Assembly (NCBI GenBank): GCA_001672075.1
Contig: LJOT01000013.1
Location: 1-35,457 of the forward strand
Reading direction: 5' to 3'
Length of the DNA stretch: 35,457 nucleotides
From: Anabaena sp. CRKS33
Lineage (GTDB): Bacteria; Cyanobacteriota; Cyanobacteriia; Cyanobacteriales; Nostocaceae
Made by a program: the position numbers and the translations under genes. Below the pieces are notes generated by a model that was not told where the DNA came from, did no database searches, and was given only the letters and a program-made list of their open reading frames with translations. Positions 16,959 to 27,134 of this stretch are shown here, piece after piece; the first letter of the stretch is position 1; each line of letters begins with the position of its first letter.

Positions 16959-18041
16959 TTAAATAGTTGATGTCAAAGATTGAACTCTCGATTCTGAAGA
17001 CCATTCTAATGGATTCCAGACTCTTTCCTCTAAAGCCATTTGCTCAATTAAACTAGCCAAGCGCAGAGCTTTGAGAGCTTGTTCACCACCAACAGAAGGT
17101 TGATTGCCACCGCGAACACAGTTGACAAAATGCTCTAACTCTGCACTCAGAGGCTGAACATTAGTGGTATAAACCTTTTCGATTAAACCATCTTGTCTAT
17201 ATAGGACTTTTTGCTGATCGATCAGGGGGTTGACAGGGGTTTGCCTGTGTACCATAATTTCATTATTGAGAAAATCTGCTTCTGTAAATGAATTTTTACA
17301 ATGGGCAACCAGACGGCGAATTTTTCGGTGGGTAACCTTGCTGGCTGTAAGAGTAGCAACAACTCCATTGGCAAAGCCCAAGGTCGCAGTTACATAATCT
17401 AAATAACCTGAGTCTAAGGAACGAGTCCCACTAGCCGTTAATTTCACCACCGGTGATGCGGCTAATTCTAGCAGTAAATCAATGTCATGGATCATTAAAT
17501 CCAGCACTACGGAAACATCACTCCCCCGCGCTGAATAAGGACTCATGCGGTGCGATTCTAAAGCCAAAACTTCTTCGGTTTTGAGAACTTGACTCAGTTC
17601 CCTAAATGCGGGGTTAAATCGCTCAATGTGACCGACTTGCAAAATACACTGAGATTCAGCAGCAGCATTCACTAGAGACTCGGCCTCAGAAATACTAGCC
17701 GCTATTGGTTTCTCAATTAAAACATGGATTCCCGCTAATAAACAGTTGATGCCTACGGCATAATGTAGCCTTGTCGGTACTGCAACACAAATTGCGTCTA
17801 CATGGGGTAATAAGTCGCAGTAATTTTCAAAAAAACGAGCTTTGTATTTACTGGCCGTTTCTAAACCACGTTCAACGTTAATATCCGAAACCCCTACTAG
17901 TTCCACATCTTTCATGGAACTGAGAACGCGGGTATGATGTTGTCCCATGTTACCAACCCCAATCACACCTATGCGGATATGATGCGGCTGGCTGCGCTGT
18001 GAATATAGATTTAGTTCTGACACTGATCTGCTATTTTGCAC
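16959..18041 (-). CDS. Gfo/Idh/MocA-family NAD(P)-dependent oxidoreductase
   Basis: A sugar or sugar-nucleotide dehydrogenase-type protein of 360 residues. It has the Rossmann motif IGVIGVGNMGQHH, the EKP motif (HVLIEKPIA) whose Lys is the usual catalytic residue, and the GFO_IDH_MocA_C part with VGHIERFNP and DLMIHDIDLLLEL. The latter supplies the conserved His pair of the active site. The open frame reaches a TTG at 18065, but a GTG at 18041 is preceded after six bases by GAGGAGAGG (18048-18056), the best ribosome site nearby. About 20 polar residues precede the first beta strand. Homologues occur in cell-wall and exopolysaccharide sugar pathways, but no sugar genes flank this one, so the substrate is unknown. 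It is divergent from queC. Confidence 0.88.
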   Translation of the reverse strand: MQNSRSVSELNLYSQRSQPHHIRIGVIGVGNMGQHHTRVLSSMKDVELVGVSDINVERGLETASKYKARFFENYCDLLPHVDAICVAVPTRLHYAVGINCLLAGIHVLIEKPIAASISEAESLVNAAAESQCILQVGHIERFNPAFRELSQVLKTEEVLALESHRMSPYSARGSDVSVVLDLMIHDIDLLLELAASPVVKLTASGTRSLDSGYLDYVTATLGFANGVVATLTASKVTHRKIRRLVAHCKNSFTEADFLNNEIMVHRQTPVNPLIDQQKVLYRQDGLIEKVYTTNVQPLSAELEHFVNCVRGGNQPSVGGEQALKALRLASLIEQMALEERVWNPLEWSSESRVQSLTSTI

Positions 18042-18047
18042 TATTGT

Positions 18048-18056
18048 CCTCTCCTC
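18048..18056 (-). promoter_or_regulatory. ribosome binding site deciding a GTG start
   Basis: Minus-strand GAGGAGAGG lies six bases before GTG at 18041. It favours that start over the upstream TTG/GTG codons at 18065 and 18062. Confidence 0.7.
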
Positions 18057-18065
18057 AACCACCAA

Positions 18066-18586
18066 ATTTAGAGACTCTAAGGTTTTTAACCTTTATACTT
18101 AAATGCCAGGTTTTATTTGTCTTTAACCATCAAGATGGTAACATAGTGATTGTCTTTATGAAGAATTTCAAAGTTTAGGTTCAGTTCCCGTTATCTACAT
18201 GGGATTTTGGTTCAATGGTTGTTAATTTCCCGGTTTTGTTGATATCTTCAAAAAATTATATGTTTCTTTATTGACTTGATAAATGCCCTAGCTTATCAGT
18301 ATAAATTCTTGGATATGTCGTTAATCAATTAACTAATCAAATAAATATCCGATCTTGATCAGGGTAATTTTATTTTTATTGTGTAGGTATTTTAACTTAT
18401 AAACAAATAGTTGAAACTTAGAGTATAATTTGCTGGAGGATCTCTAAAATTGCTGTTCCCTTGTCAGGGAATTTTTGCACATATTTAATTTTTTCGGTGG
18501 CATTTTATTGATTTTCCCATTTTTTGAATGGAATTTGTGAAGGAATGGGTAATTGATCAAATTATCCCCTGTTTTCCCTGATTTTA
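18066..18586. other. long divergent intergenic region before queC
   Basis: About 520 AT-rich bases between divergent genes. Contents seen: a terminator-like hairpin (18456-18476) and an imperfect palindrome GGGTAATTGATCAAATTATCCC (18547-18568, pairing GGGTAATT with AATTATCCC), both on the queC side. No gene or recognised riboswitch was found. Confidence 0.5.
18456..18476 (+). terminator. Rho-independent-terminator-like hairpin in the queC leader
   Basis: TTCCCT (18456-18461), loop TTGT/C, AGGGAA (18466-18471) and then TTTTT (72-76). No plus-strand gene ends nearby, so it could be part of an attenuator in the leader of queC or terminate an unannotated small RNA. I did not find a preQ1-type fold before it. 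Confidence 0.45.
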
Positions 18587-18619
18587 TTGACTTTTGTTAT
18601 CCCCATTGCTGATTTCGAT

Positions 18620-19300
18620 ATGAAAGCTGTAATTCTATTATCCGGTGGCTTAGATTCTTCGACGGTGCTTTATCAAGCAAAGGCAGATCGTTGTCAATGC
18701 TATGCTATTTCTTTTGATTACCAACAACGACATCGGAAAGAATTAAATTGTGCTTTAACGCTTGCTAATACAGCCGGTGTAATTGAACATCAAGTAGTTA
18801 ATTTTGATTTACGGCAATGGGGTGGCTCTGCACTGACAGATGATAAGATTAATTTACCTCAACAGCGATCGCTCGCTGAAATGGCCGATAATATCCCAGT
18901 CACCTATGTTCCTGCCCGTAATACCATCTTTTTAAGTTTTGCTTTGGGTTATGCAGAGGCGATCGCAGCGGAACGAGTATATATTGGGGTTAATGCCCTA
19001 GATTACTCTGGCTACCCAGACTGTCGTCCTGATTATATCCAAGCTATCCAGGAAGTTTTCCGCTTGGGAACAAAACAAGGACGTTCTGGAGAACCAATTA
19101 AAATTATCGCCCCCTTAATTGACTTAAAAAAAACAGAAATTATCCAACTTGGTAATCAATTAGGAGTTCCTTGGCATCTCACCTGGTCTTGCTATGCTGG
19201 TAATGATATTGCCTGTGGTGTCTGTGATTCCTGTCAATTGCGGTTAGCAGCTTTTGCTGAATTGGGGTTAAAAGATCCTCTTGCCTATGCTAGTGCTTAG
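18620..19300 (+). CDS. queC: 7-cyano-7-deazaguanine synthase
   Basis: QueC converts 7-carboxy-7-deazaguanine to preQ0 with ATP and ammonia, a step toward queuosine in tRNA. The 226-residue protein starts MKAVILLSGGLDSSTVL, containing the PP-loop SGGLDS for ATP. It ends with the zinc motif C-x8-C-x2-C-x2-C in SCYAGNDIACGVCDSCQLR. VPARNTIFLSFALGYAEA is another hallmark. The open frame extends to a TTG at 18587, but the ATG at 18620 matches the family start exactly. No clear Shine-Dalgarno site is present. The tgt gene for base exchange into tRNA lies 6.3 kb downstream on the same strand, not in an operon with it. All functional residues appear intact. Confidence 0.95.
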   Translation: MKAVILLSGGLDSSTVLYQAKADRCQCYAISFDYQQRHRKELNCALTLANTAGVIEHQVVNFDLRQWGGSALTDDKINLPQQRSLAEMADNIPVTYVPARNTIFLSFALGYAEAIAAERVYIGVNALDYSGYPDCRPDYIQAIQEVFRLGTKQGRSGEPIKIIAPLIDLKKTEIIQLGNQLGVPWHLTWSCYAGNDIACGVCDSCQLRLAAFAELGLKDPLAYASA

Positions 19301-19450
19301 AGAATCAACAACTTTCACTCCGCAATTCAGATTTTATCCAAAGATGTCCATAATTCGATTTAATCCTTGTGGTACACAATGTGGGAAATGTCATTGCTGT
19401 AGTTTTAAATGAAGGTTCTCATGCTGAAAAACCTTTAATTTGCATAATTC

Positions 19451-19463
19451 GGGCAAGATGCCC
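19451..19463. repeat. dispersed GGGCAAGATGCCC hairpin repeat
   Basis: GGGC-AAGAT-GCCC, flanked by CACTCCAC, is the core of an intergenic repeat common in cyanobacteria. A related copy in reverse orientation (GCGGGCA-TCT-TGCCCGC) is at 29318-29334 in this window. Confidence 0.6.
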
Positions 19464-19549
19464 ACTCCACAAGAGTTTTACTTGTAAGCAATATACAAGT
19501 TAAATGTGCAACAGCTTAATAAATAAAAAAATAATTAGTATATTCAAAC

Positions 19550-22500
19550 ATGGCAATTTTACACGGAACTTGGATAATCAATCATCAAAATAGCTATTTC
19601 TTTATTTGGGGGGAAATTTGGCGTTCTTCACAGGTGCATACTCAAGTATCTGCTGAAATTTCTTTACACCCATTGGCTATGACATCAGGAGAATTAAATG
19701 AATGGTTAGAAACATCTAATTTATCAATTGCTAATTTAATTCAGTCAAATACTACTAATAAACAAAGAATTAAAAGTAAACCACAAATAGAAATAAAATT
19801 ACCTATTCACTCACAAATAATTTCTTTACCAACTGATTTTGTAGAGAGTAATAAATCTGAATTAACAACAATTTCTCCAGTTGATTCGGTCGGTGTTGAT
19901 ATAAACTACTCATCTTCACAATATTTACATCCTTGGAAAATTGAGGGTTTTTGTCTCACTCCAGCATTAGCAATTCAATTTCTTAGCTCTTTACCTCTGA
20001 GTCCAAATGACAGTAAAGCAGCTTTATTAGGAGCAGATATTCATTTCTGGATACATATTTTTAGATGGCATTTAGATTTGATTGCTCGGTGTAAATTTTT
20101 GCCAAATATTGAGAAAAAAGATAGCAATTTAATTGCCAAATGGCAGGTACTTTTAGATAGTGCCATAGATGTCACTAGATTAGAAAAATTTGCTTCAAAA
20201 ATGCCTTTAGCTTGTCGAACCTATCAACAAAATCCCGAAAATCTAGGAATTGATTTACCATTATTACCTCAAGAATTAATATTATCATTCCTCAATCACA
20301 TTACAGATCATCAATTACGGTTAATGGTGGGTTCTCAATCTCCCCTTGAACCGAGAATCATCATGTCTTTACCTAAGGCATTACAGCAATGGTTAAAAGG
20401 ATTAATTAATGAAAATAATACAATTAATGGAGCAGGAGGAGAACGTTTAAAAACTACTTTAAAAGCCTGGACTTTACCCTTACAATATCAACTTACAGGG
20501 AAAGCATCATTTAAAACTTGTTTCCAATTACTTCCTCCAGAAAATCAAGAACCAAATTGGACTTTAAAGTATTTTCTCCAAGCAGCAGATAACCCGGAAT
20601 TTTTAATAGAAGCAGCGATAATTTGGCAGCAACCGGTAGAAAAATTAGTTTATCAAAATCGGACAATTGAACAACCTCAAGAAACCTTTTTACGAGGTTT
20701 AGGTTTAGCTTCTCGATTGTATCCCAAAATTACCACGAGTTTAGAAACTGCATCTCCCGAATTTTGCTACCTGACTCCTACAGAAGCTTATGAATTTATA
20801 AAAACAGTAATTTGGAGATTTGAAGATAGCGGTTTAGGAGTAATTTTACCTCCTAGTTTAGCAAATCGGGAAGGGTGGGCAAACCGTTTAGGATTAAAAA
20901 TTATGGCCGAAAGTCCTCAACAAAAATCAGGACGTTTAGGTTTACAAAGTTTATTAAACTTTGAATGGAATTTAGCAATTGGTGGACAAACAATTTCTAA
21001 AGCTCAGTTTGATAAATTGATAAAATTAAATAGTCCTTTAGTAGAAATTAATGGTGAATGGGTAGAACTGCGTCCCCAAGATATCAAAACAGCCCAAAAC
21101 TTTTTTAGTTCCCGTAAGGAACAAATGTCTCTTTCCTTAGAAGATGCTTTACGTATTAGTAAAGGAGATACTCAAGTTATTGAAAAATTACCAGTTGTTA
21201 GTTTTGAAGCTTCTGGTGCATTAGCCGAATTAATTGGGACATTAACTAATAATCAAGAAATTCAAATTTTACCAACTCTTGGCAATTTTACCGGACAATT
21301 AAGACCTTATCAAGAACGTGGTGTAGCTTGGTTAGCGTTTTTAGAAAGATGGGGTTTGGGCGCTTGTTTAGCGGACGATATGGGATTAGGTAAAACTATT
21401 CAATTCATCGCTTTTATACTTCATCTCAAAGCAGAAAATGTTTTAGAAAAACCAACTTTATTAGTTTGTCCTACTTCGGTTATGGGCAATTGGCAAAAAG
21501 AAGTAAGTAAATTTGCCCCTACTCTCAAGGTTTTAGAATATCATGGTGATAAACGTCCTCAAGGTAAAGCATTTACTGAAACTGTGAATAAACATGATTT
21601 AGTCATTACTAGCTATGCACTCATTCACCGTGATATTAAACTTTTAAAAACCGTTGAATGGCAAATAATTGTTTTAGACGAAGCCCAAAATATAAAAAAC
21701 TCAGAATCTAAACAATCCCAAGCAGTTCGACAGTTAGAAACTACATTTCGCATTGCTTTAACCGGAACACCTGTAGAAAATAGATTACAAGAATTATGGT
21801 CTATTTTAGATTTCCTAAATCCCGGTTATTTAGGTAATAAACAATTTTTTCAAAGACGGTTTGCTATGCCTATTGAAAAGTATGGTGATACTGCTTCTTT
21901 AAATCAATTACGTTCTTTAGTGCAACCGTTTATTCTCCGTAGATTAAAAACTGATAAAGATATTATTCAAGACCTGCCAGAAAAGCAAGAAATGACGGTT
22001 TTTTGTGGTTTAACTTCCGAACAGGCTACACTATATCAACAATTAGTAGATCAATCTTTAGTAGAGATTGAATCTGCGGAAGGTTTACAACGCCGGGGTA
22101 TGATTTTAGGATTATTAGTGAAGTTAAAACAAATCTGTAATCATCCTGCCCAATATTTGAAATTAGCAACTTTAGAAAAACATTACTCTGCTAAATTACA
22201 ACGACTAGAAGAAATGCTAGATGAAGTTGTAGCAGAAGGAGACCGGGCTTTAATTTTCACACAATTTGCTGAATGGGGTAAGTTATTAAAACCTTATTTA
22301 GAAAATAGATTAGGACGGGAAATATTCTTTTTATATGGTAGTACCAGTAAAAAACAAAGAGAGGAAATGATTGATAGATTTCAACATGACCCCCAAGGAT
22401 CACCAATTATGATTTTATCATTAAAAGCTGGTGGTGTGGGTTTAAATTTAACTAGAGCAAATCATGTTTTTCATTTTGATAGATGGTGGAATCCCGCAGT

Positions 22501-22741
22501 GGAAAATCAAGCCACAGACCGAGTATTTAGAATTGGTCAAACTCGCAATGTTCAAGTCCATAAATTTGTTTCTACTGGAACTTTAGAAGAGAAAATCAAT
22601 GATATGATTGAAAGTAAAAAGCAATTAGCAGAACAAGTTGTAGGTGCAGGAGAAGATTGGTTAACAGAAATGGATACTGATCAATTAAGAAATTTGTTAA
22701 TATTAGATCGTCATGCAGTTATCGAAGAAGATGAAGTTTAA
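19550..22741 (+). CDS. bacterial SNF2-family DEAD/DEAH-box helicase
   Basis: A Swi2/Snf2-type ATP-dependent DNA translocase of 1063 residues. The first 560 residues are the bacterial SNF2-associated N-terminal region. The motor follows: LRPYQERGVAWL (Q/Ia region, 584-595), motif I DDMGLGKT (609-616), motif II DEAQ (710-713), motif III LTGTPVENR (737-745), motif V SLKAGGVGLNL (957-967) and motif VI DRVFRIGQ (990-997). Such proteins are often encoded beside a SWIM zinc-finger protein. Here that partner lies downstream at 23825, with an Rpn nuclease gene between them. The ATG start at 19550 is the only one giving the full N-terminal region. The biological role in bacteria (repair or transcription-related remodelling, possibly defence) is not settled. 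The enzyme looks intact. Confidence 0.93.
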   Translation: MAILHGTWIINHQNSYFFIWGEIWRSSQVHTQVSAEISLHPLAMTSGELNEWLETSNLSIANLIQSNTTNKQRIKSKPQIEIKLPIHSQIISLPTDFVESNKSELTTISPVDSVGVDINYSSSQYLHPWKIEGFCLTPALAIQFLSSLPLSPNDSKAALLGADIHFWIHIFRWHLDLIARCKFLPNIEKKDSNLIAKWQVLLDSAIDVTRLEKFASKMPLACRTYQQNPENLGIDLPLLPQELILSFLNHITDHQLRLMVGSQSPLEPRIIMSLPKALQQWLKGLINENNTINGAGGERLKTTLKAWTLPLQYQLTGKASFKTCFQLLPPENQEPNWTLKYFLQAADNPEFLIEAAIIWQQPVEKLVYQNRTIEQPQETFLRGLGLASRLYPKITTSLETASPEFCYLTPTEAYEFIKTVIWRFEDSGLGVILPPSLANREGWANRLGLKIMAESPQQKSGRLGLQSLLNFEWNLAIGGQTISKAQFDKLIKLNSPLVEINGEWVELRPQDIKTAQNFFSSRKEQMSLSLEDALRISKGDTQVIEKLPVVSFEASGALAELIGTLTNNQEIQILPTLGNFTGQLRPYQERGVAWLAFLERWGLGACLADDMGLGKTIQFIAFILHLKAENVLEKPTLLVCPTSVMGNWQKEVSKFAPTLKVLEYHGDKRPQGKAFTETVNKHDLVITSYALIHRDIKLLKTVEWQIIVLDEAQNIKNSESKQSQAVRQLETTFRIALTGTPVENRLQELWSILDFLNPGYLGNKQFFQRRFAMPIEKYGDTASLNQLRSLVQPFILRRLKTDKDIIQDLPEKQEMTVFCGLTSEQATLYQQLVDQSLVEIESAEGLQRRGMILGLLVKLKQICNHPAQYLKLATLEKHYSAKLQRLEEMLDEVVAEGDRALIFTQFAEWGKLLKPYLENRLGREIFFLYGSTSKKQREEMIDRFQHDPQGSPIMILSLKAGGVGLNLTRANHVFHFDRWWNPAVENQATDRVFRIGQTRNVQVHKFVSTGTLEEKINDMIESKKQLAEQVVGAGEDWLTEMDTDQLRNLLILDRHAVIEEDEV

Positions 22742-22788
22742 AAAACCGTTAGTTCTTAAATCATGTAAATTTTAACTTAGATAAAAAT

Positions 22789-23751
22789 ATGAAAGAAAAC
22801 ATAGACCATGACCGCTTATTCAAAGAACTAATATCAACCTTTTTCATAGAATTTATAGAATTATTCTTTCCTCAAGTCCTCGAATATATAGACACGGAAT
22901 CAATTATATTCTTGGACAAGGAAATATTTACTGATGTTACCGCAGGAGATAAATATGAAACCGACCTGATAGCCAAAGCTAAATTTTTAGGTCAACCTTC
23001 TTATTTTGTGATTCATATTGAGGCAGAATCAGGTGCAAGACCGAAATTTAATCAAAGAATGTTTCGTTATTTTGCCAGATTAGATGAAAAATTGGACTTA
23101 CCAATATATCCGATAGTGATATTTTCCTACGACTCACCGAAAACCGTAGCTGTGAATAACTATCAAATCAACTTTCCTGATTTTGAGGTGCTAAAATTTA
23201 ATTATCAGGTGGTGCAACTAAATCAACTCAACTGGAGAGACTTTTTAACCCGTCAAAATCCAGTTGCATCGGCTTTGATGTCGAAAATGAGCATAGCACC
23301 AGAAGATAGGCCAAAGGTCAAAGCAGAATGTTTAAGGTTATTAGTCACCTTAAAATTAAATCCAGCCAAAATGCAATTGATATCAGGTTTCATTGACACA
23401 TATTTGAGATTGAATAAAATTGAAGAAGATAAATTTCAAATAGAAGTAGGTACATTAATAACAGAGGAAAAGGAGGAAGTTATGCAAATTGTTACCAGTT
23501 GGATGGAAGCAGGAATTGAAAAGGGAATTGAAAAAGGAATTGAAAAAGGAATTGAAAGGGGAATTGAAAAGGGCATTGAAAGAGAAAAAAATTTAATTAT
23601 TCGTCAAATTAATAGGAAATTTGGACAGATTGATCTAGAATTAGAAACCAAAATTAGAAGTTTAAATATAGAAATTATTGAAGCTTTGGGAGAGGCAATA
23701 TTTGATTTAGATGATGTAGAAGATTTGCGAAATTGGTTAGAGAATTGTTGA
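22789..23751 (+). CDS. Rpn-family (recombination-promoting nuclease/putative transposase) protein
   Basis: A 320-residue protein of the Rpn/DUF4351-like group, with a PD-(D/E)XK nuclease core: Asp59 (KYETDLIAK) and E78-x-E80 (FVIHIEAES) fit the catalytic triad. RMFRYFARLDEKLDLPIYPIVIFSYD is the conserved middle (shown in part). The C-terminal third has six copies of a four-residue repeat, GIEK/GIER (242-265), then a helical tail. Members are abundant in cyanobacterial genomes and some promote RecA-independent recombination in E. coli; no transposase activity is shown for this one. It lies 47 bases after the SNF2 gene and 73 before the SWIM gene, on the same strand, splitting that usual pair. 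It could be a later insertion. Confidence 0.85.
   Translation: MKENIDHDRLFKELISTFFIEFIELFFPQVLEYIDTESIIFLDKEIFTDVTAGDKYETDLIAKAKFLGQPSYFVIHIEAESGARPKFNQRMFRYFARLDEKLDLPIYPIVIFSYDSPKTVAVNNYQINFPDFEVLKFNYQVVQLNQLNWRDFLTRQNPVASALMSKMSIAPEDRPKVKAECLRLLVTLKLNPAKMQLISGFIDTYLRLNKIEEDKFQIEVGTLITEEKEEVMQIVTSWMEAGIEKGIEKGIEKGIERGIEKGIEREKNLIIRQINRKFGQIDLELETKIRSLNIEIIEALGEAIFDLDDVEDLRNWLENC
23512..23583 (+). repeat. six 12-bp tandem repeats inside the Rpn gene
   Basis: Six consecutive units GGAATTGAAAAG/AA/GG encode GIEK or GIER. The last unit is GGCATTGAAAGA. Such in-frame repeats can vary in number by slippage between strains without breaking the reading frame. Confidence 0.85.
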
Positions 23752-23824
23752 GCCATGAGTTTTCAATGATACTTTGAATAAATGGAGAAGGTCTATTGCT
23801 AACACCACAAAAAGATGAAAGATT

Positions 23825-24655
23825 ATGAGTAACGAAACCTTACAAGCAAGTCGGGAATGGTGGTCACAAAGATGGTTAGATCTACTAGATTCTTACCGAT
23901 TTAAAAAACGCTTAGAACGGGCAAGAAATTATTATCGAGAAGGAAATGTTCTCAGTATTAAATTTAAAGCTGGAAAGGTATTAGCTAGAGTGCAGGGTAG
24001 TGAAGTAGAACCTTATAAAGTGTCTTTATCTCTTGATGCTTTTAGTGATGAAGAATGGGGTTATATTGTGGAAACAATGTCCCAAAAAGCGATTTTTGCC
24101 GCTAAATTATTAGCAGGGGAAATGCCACAAAATATTGAGGAAGTTTTTATCAGTAATGGTTTATCATTATTCCCCTTTACTCTAACTGATATTCACAGTA
24201 AATGTTCTTGTCCTGATCAAGCAGTTCCTTGTAAACATATCGGTGCTGTATATTATCAATTAGGCGATCGCTTTAGCGAAGATCCTTTTGTATTATTTCA
24301 ACTACGTGGACGCACAAAAGAGCAAATTATCAGCGATTTACGTCAATTACGCAGCAGTAAAAATGTAAACATAATTCAAGAAACATCAGAAATTCAAACA
24401 GAAGTTTCTGAACATCAATATCCTGTTAAAATAAATGATTTTTGGCGATATAATGAACCATTAGAATCTTCTCTAGTGGTAATTTCACCTGCTGTGAGTG
24501 CAACAATATTAGATGTATTAGGAACAATTCCTTTAGCAAAAGATGAGGAAAATACAACTAATTTACCTGCTGGTGAATTAGTCATGAAATATTTAGAAGC
24601 AGTGTATAAAGATGTCAGTCAAAAGGCTTTTTTAGCAGCTATGAATGTGGGATGA
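23825..24655 (+). CDS. SWIM zinc-finger protein (SNF2 partner type)
   Basis: A 276-residue protein with a SWIM zinc finger of the form C127-x-C129-x6-C136-x-H138 (SKCSCPDQAVPCKHIGAVYY). SWIM domains bind DNA or proteins, and in bacteria they often occur next to SNF2 helicases, as here, where the helicase lies 1.1 kb upstream on the same strand. The N-terminal region (EWWSQRWLDLLDSYRFKKRLERARNYYREG, shown in part) and the FKAGKVLARVQGSEVEPYKV stretch are typical of this partner family. No membrane segment. The final codons end 3 bases before the end of cobS on the other strand. Likely a helper of the SNF2 enzyme; this is from gene context known for the family, not from data. Confidence 0.9.
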   Translation: MSNETLQASREWWSQRWLDLLDSYRFKKRLERARNYYREGNVLSIKFKAGKVLARVQGSEVEPYKVSLSLDAFSDEEWGYIVETMSQKAIFAAKLLAGEMPQNIEEVFISNGLSLFPFTLTDIHSKCSCPDQAVPCKHIGAVYYQLGDRFSEDPFVLFQLRGRTKEQIISDLRQLRSSKNVNIIQETSEIQTEVSEHQYPVKINDFWRYNEPLESSLVVISPAVSATILDVLGTIPLAKDEENTTNLPAGELVMKYLEAVYKDVSQKAFLAAMNVG

Positions 24656-24658
24656 TCA

Positions 24659-25432
24659 TCAAAAACTGCTAATTACACACAAAAATAAGGCTTCAGTCCA
24701 CTCCACCACAGCGCCATAAGTATCTCCCGTATGTCCACCTAATTTATAATTAAACCAAGCTGGGGTAACAACAGAAATCAAACTCCCAGTTAAAACCATC
24801 CCCACAGCTAAAACCAAATTATGGGGATTGATTACCCAAGCAATACCACTTAAACCAATTAACAAAAACCAACTGGGAAATAAATCAAAATAAGAACGAA
24901 TAGCTTGTTTATGAAATGCACCCTTACCAGTAGGTTTCAGATAAGGATATTGACAAATAGCTATTTGTTGTCCCCAACGTCCCCACCCACAAGCAGCCAT
25001 TAGGACTAAATAATGGTTTTCCGCTATATCTGTTAAAGCAGTTATTTTCAAAATAATAATTATTATAGCGGACATTGCCCCAAACGCACCTGTGGCACTA
25101 TCCATCATGACCTGTAACCGTCGTTGAGGATCACCCACTGCTAAACCATCCGCTGTATCCATTGCTCCATCTAAATGCAATCCTCCGGTAATTGCTATCC
25201 ATGCACCCACTACCAAAGCATTACGGGTTAGCATGGGGATACCCAAATAATTCATACCTACATCTAACCCACCTAAAATACCACCAATGATTAACCCAAT
25301 TACTGGCGCGAAACAAGCAACCTTTTGGAAGTCCAAATTTTGCACATTAGGTAAGGGAATAGCGGTATAGAAAATGACAGATGCAACTAAATTTAAGCAT
25401 TGCTGTTGCCACCAGCGTAATATCTTAGCCAA
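24659..25432 (-). CDS. cobS: adenosylcobinamide-GDP ribazoletransferase (cobalamin synthase)
   Basis: CobS joins alpha-ribazole to adenosylcobinamide-GDP, the last assembly step of adenosylcobalamin, at the inner membrane. The 257-residue protein has several hydrophobic segments, and the signature [15 protein letters not shown] (83-97) carries the acidic Mg-binding cluster of the family. [12 protein letters not shown] and HTGDTYGA near the end are further CobS hallmarks. There is no in-frame ATG before the domain: the frame has a stop upstream and begins with TTG at 25432 ([11 protein letters not shown]), so TTG is the likely start. It converges with the SWIM gene (3 bases between the stops) and is divergent from tgt. 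Many cyanobacteria make pseudocobalamin; the lower ligand is not readable from here. Confidence 0.93.
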   Translation of the reverse strand: MAKILRWWQQQCLNLVASVIFYTAIPLPNVQNLDFQKVACFAPVIGLIIGGILGGLDVGMNYLGIPMLTRNALVVGAWIAITGGLHLDGAMDTADGLAVGDPQRRLQVMMDSATGAFGAMSAIIIIILKITALTDIAENHYLVLMAACGWGRWGQQIAICQYPYLKPTGKGAFHKQAIRSYFDLFPSWFLLIGLSGIAWVINPHNLVLAVGMVLTGSLISVVTPAWFNYKLGGHTGDTYGAVVEWTEALFLCVISSF

Positions 25433-25568
25433 AAAACTTGAATTATTGATGAGTATTAAGTTTTATAAATGTTCTGATCATCAATTACTCCCAAACAGAT
25501 AATTTATCACAGATGATGAGATGTGCATTAACTAGTCGAGAAAATGTTAAGTTAGTGGATAAATTTAG

Positions 25569-26723
<1,155 letters not shown>

Positions 26724-26750
26724 TCATGATCCCGGACTCTGTAGTCAATC

Positions 26751-26778
26751 CAAAATCTAAAATCTAAAATCCAAAATC
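26751..26778. repeat. short tandem repeat (AAAATCT/AAAATCC)
   Basis: Four near-copies of the heptamer CAAAATC/TAAAATC lie between tgt and psbK, the same class as the tract before clpB. Confidence 0.7.
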
Positions 26779-26852
26779 AGATTACCAAACCATGTTAAAA
26801 TGTGTATCGCATATAAAAGCTGTATTTGACTATTAGGTGGATTTAAACAAAC

Positions 26853-26990
26853 ATGGAAGCAGCACTATTACTAGCAAAATTGCCTGAAGCTTACCAAATC
26901 TTCGACCCCTTGGTAGATGTTTTACCTGTTATTCCCGTTTTCTTCTTGTTACTTGCATTTGTTTGGCAAGCAGCAGTGGGTTTCAGATAA
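26853..26990 (+). CDS. psbK: photosystem II reaction center protein K
   Basis: A 45-residue precursor that matches PsbK: a short N-terminal leader ([17 protein letters not shown]) removed on maturation, then the mature part [24 protein letters not shown], of which the last about 20 residues form the single thylakoid transmembrane helix. Asp and Pro positions ([11 protein letters not shown]) are the conserved PsbK hallmark. PsbK stabilises the PSII dimer near CP43 and a bound plastoquinone/carotenoid site. A GGTGG-like ribosome site lies about 12 bases upstream. A strong terminator follows (27012-27045), so the gene can be a single-gene transcript. Confidence 0.95.
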
Positions 26991-27011
26991 CTTACCCAGC
27001 TGCAATTTTCT

Positions 27012-27045
27012 GGACAGGTAATACACACCTGTCCTATTTTTTTTT
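27012..27045 (+). terminator. Rho-independent terminator of psbK
   Basis: GGACAGGT (27012-27019) and ACCTGTCC (27027-27034) form a perfect 8-bp stem with a 7-base loop, followed by TA and nine T. It starts 22 bases after the psbK stop. This is a textbook terminator. Confidence 0.9.
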
Positions 27046-27134
27046 GTTTTTTGCATGAAATTAATATTTCTTAATATTTTGCAATAAATCAATATAATTA
27101 ATCCAGTCACATCCTAAATCAGCAGGAATCTACT

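Noticed and set aside
18421..18480. preQ1 riboswitch before queC
   Set aside because: I tried to fit the short preQ1-I pattern (pyrimidine-rich loop, C-rich return strand and A-rich tail) to the region and could not. Only a plain hairpin with T run remains.
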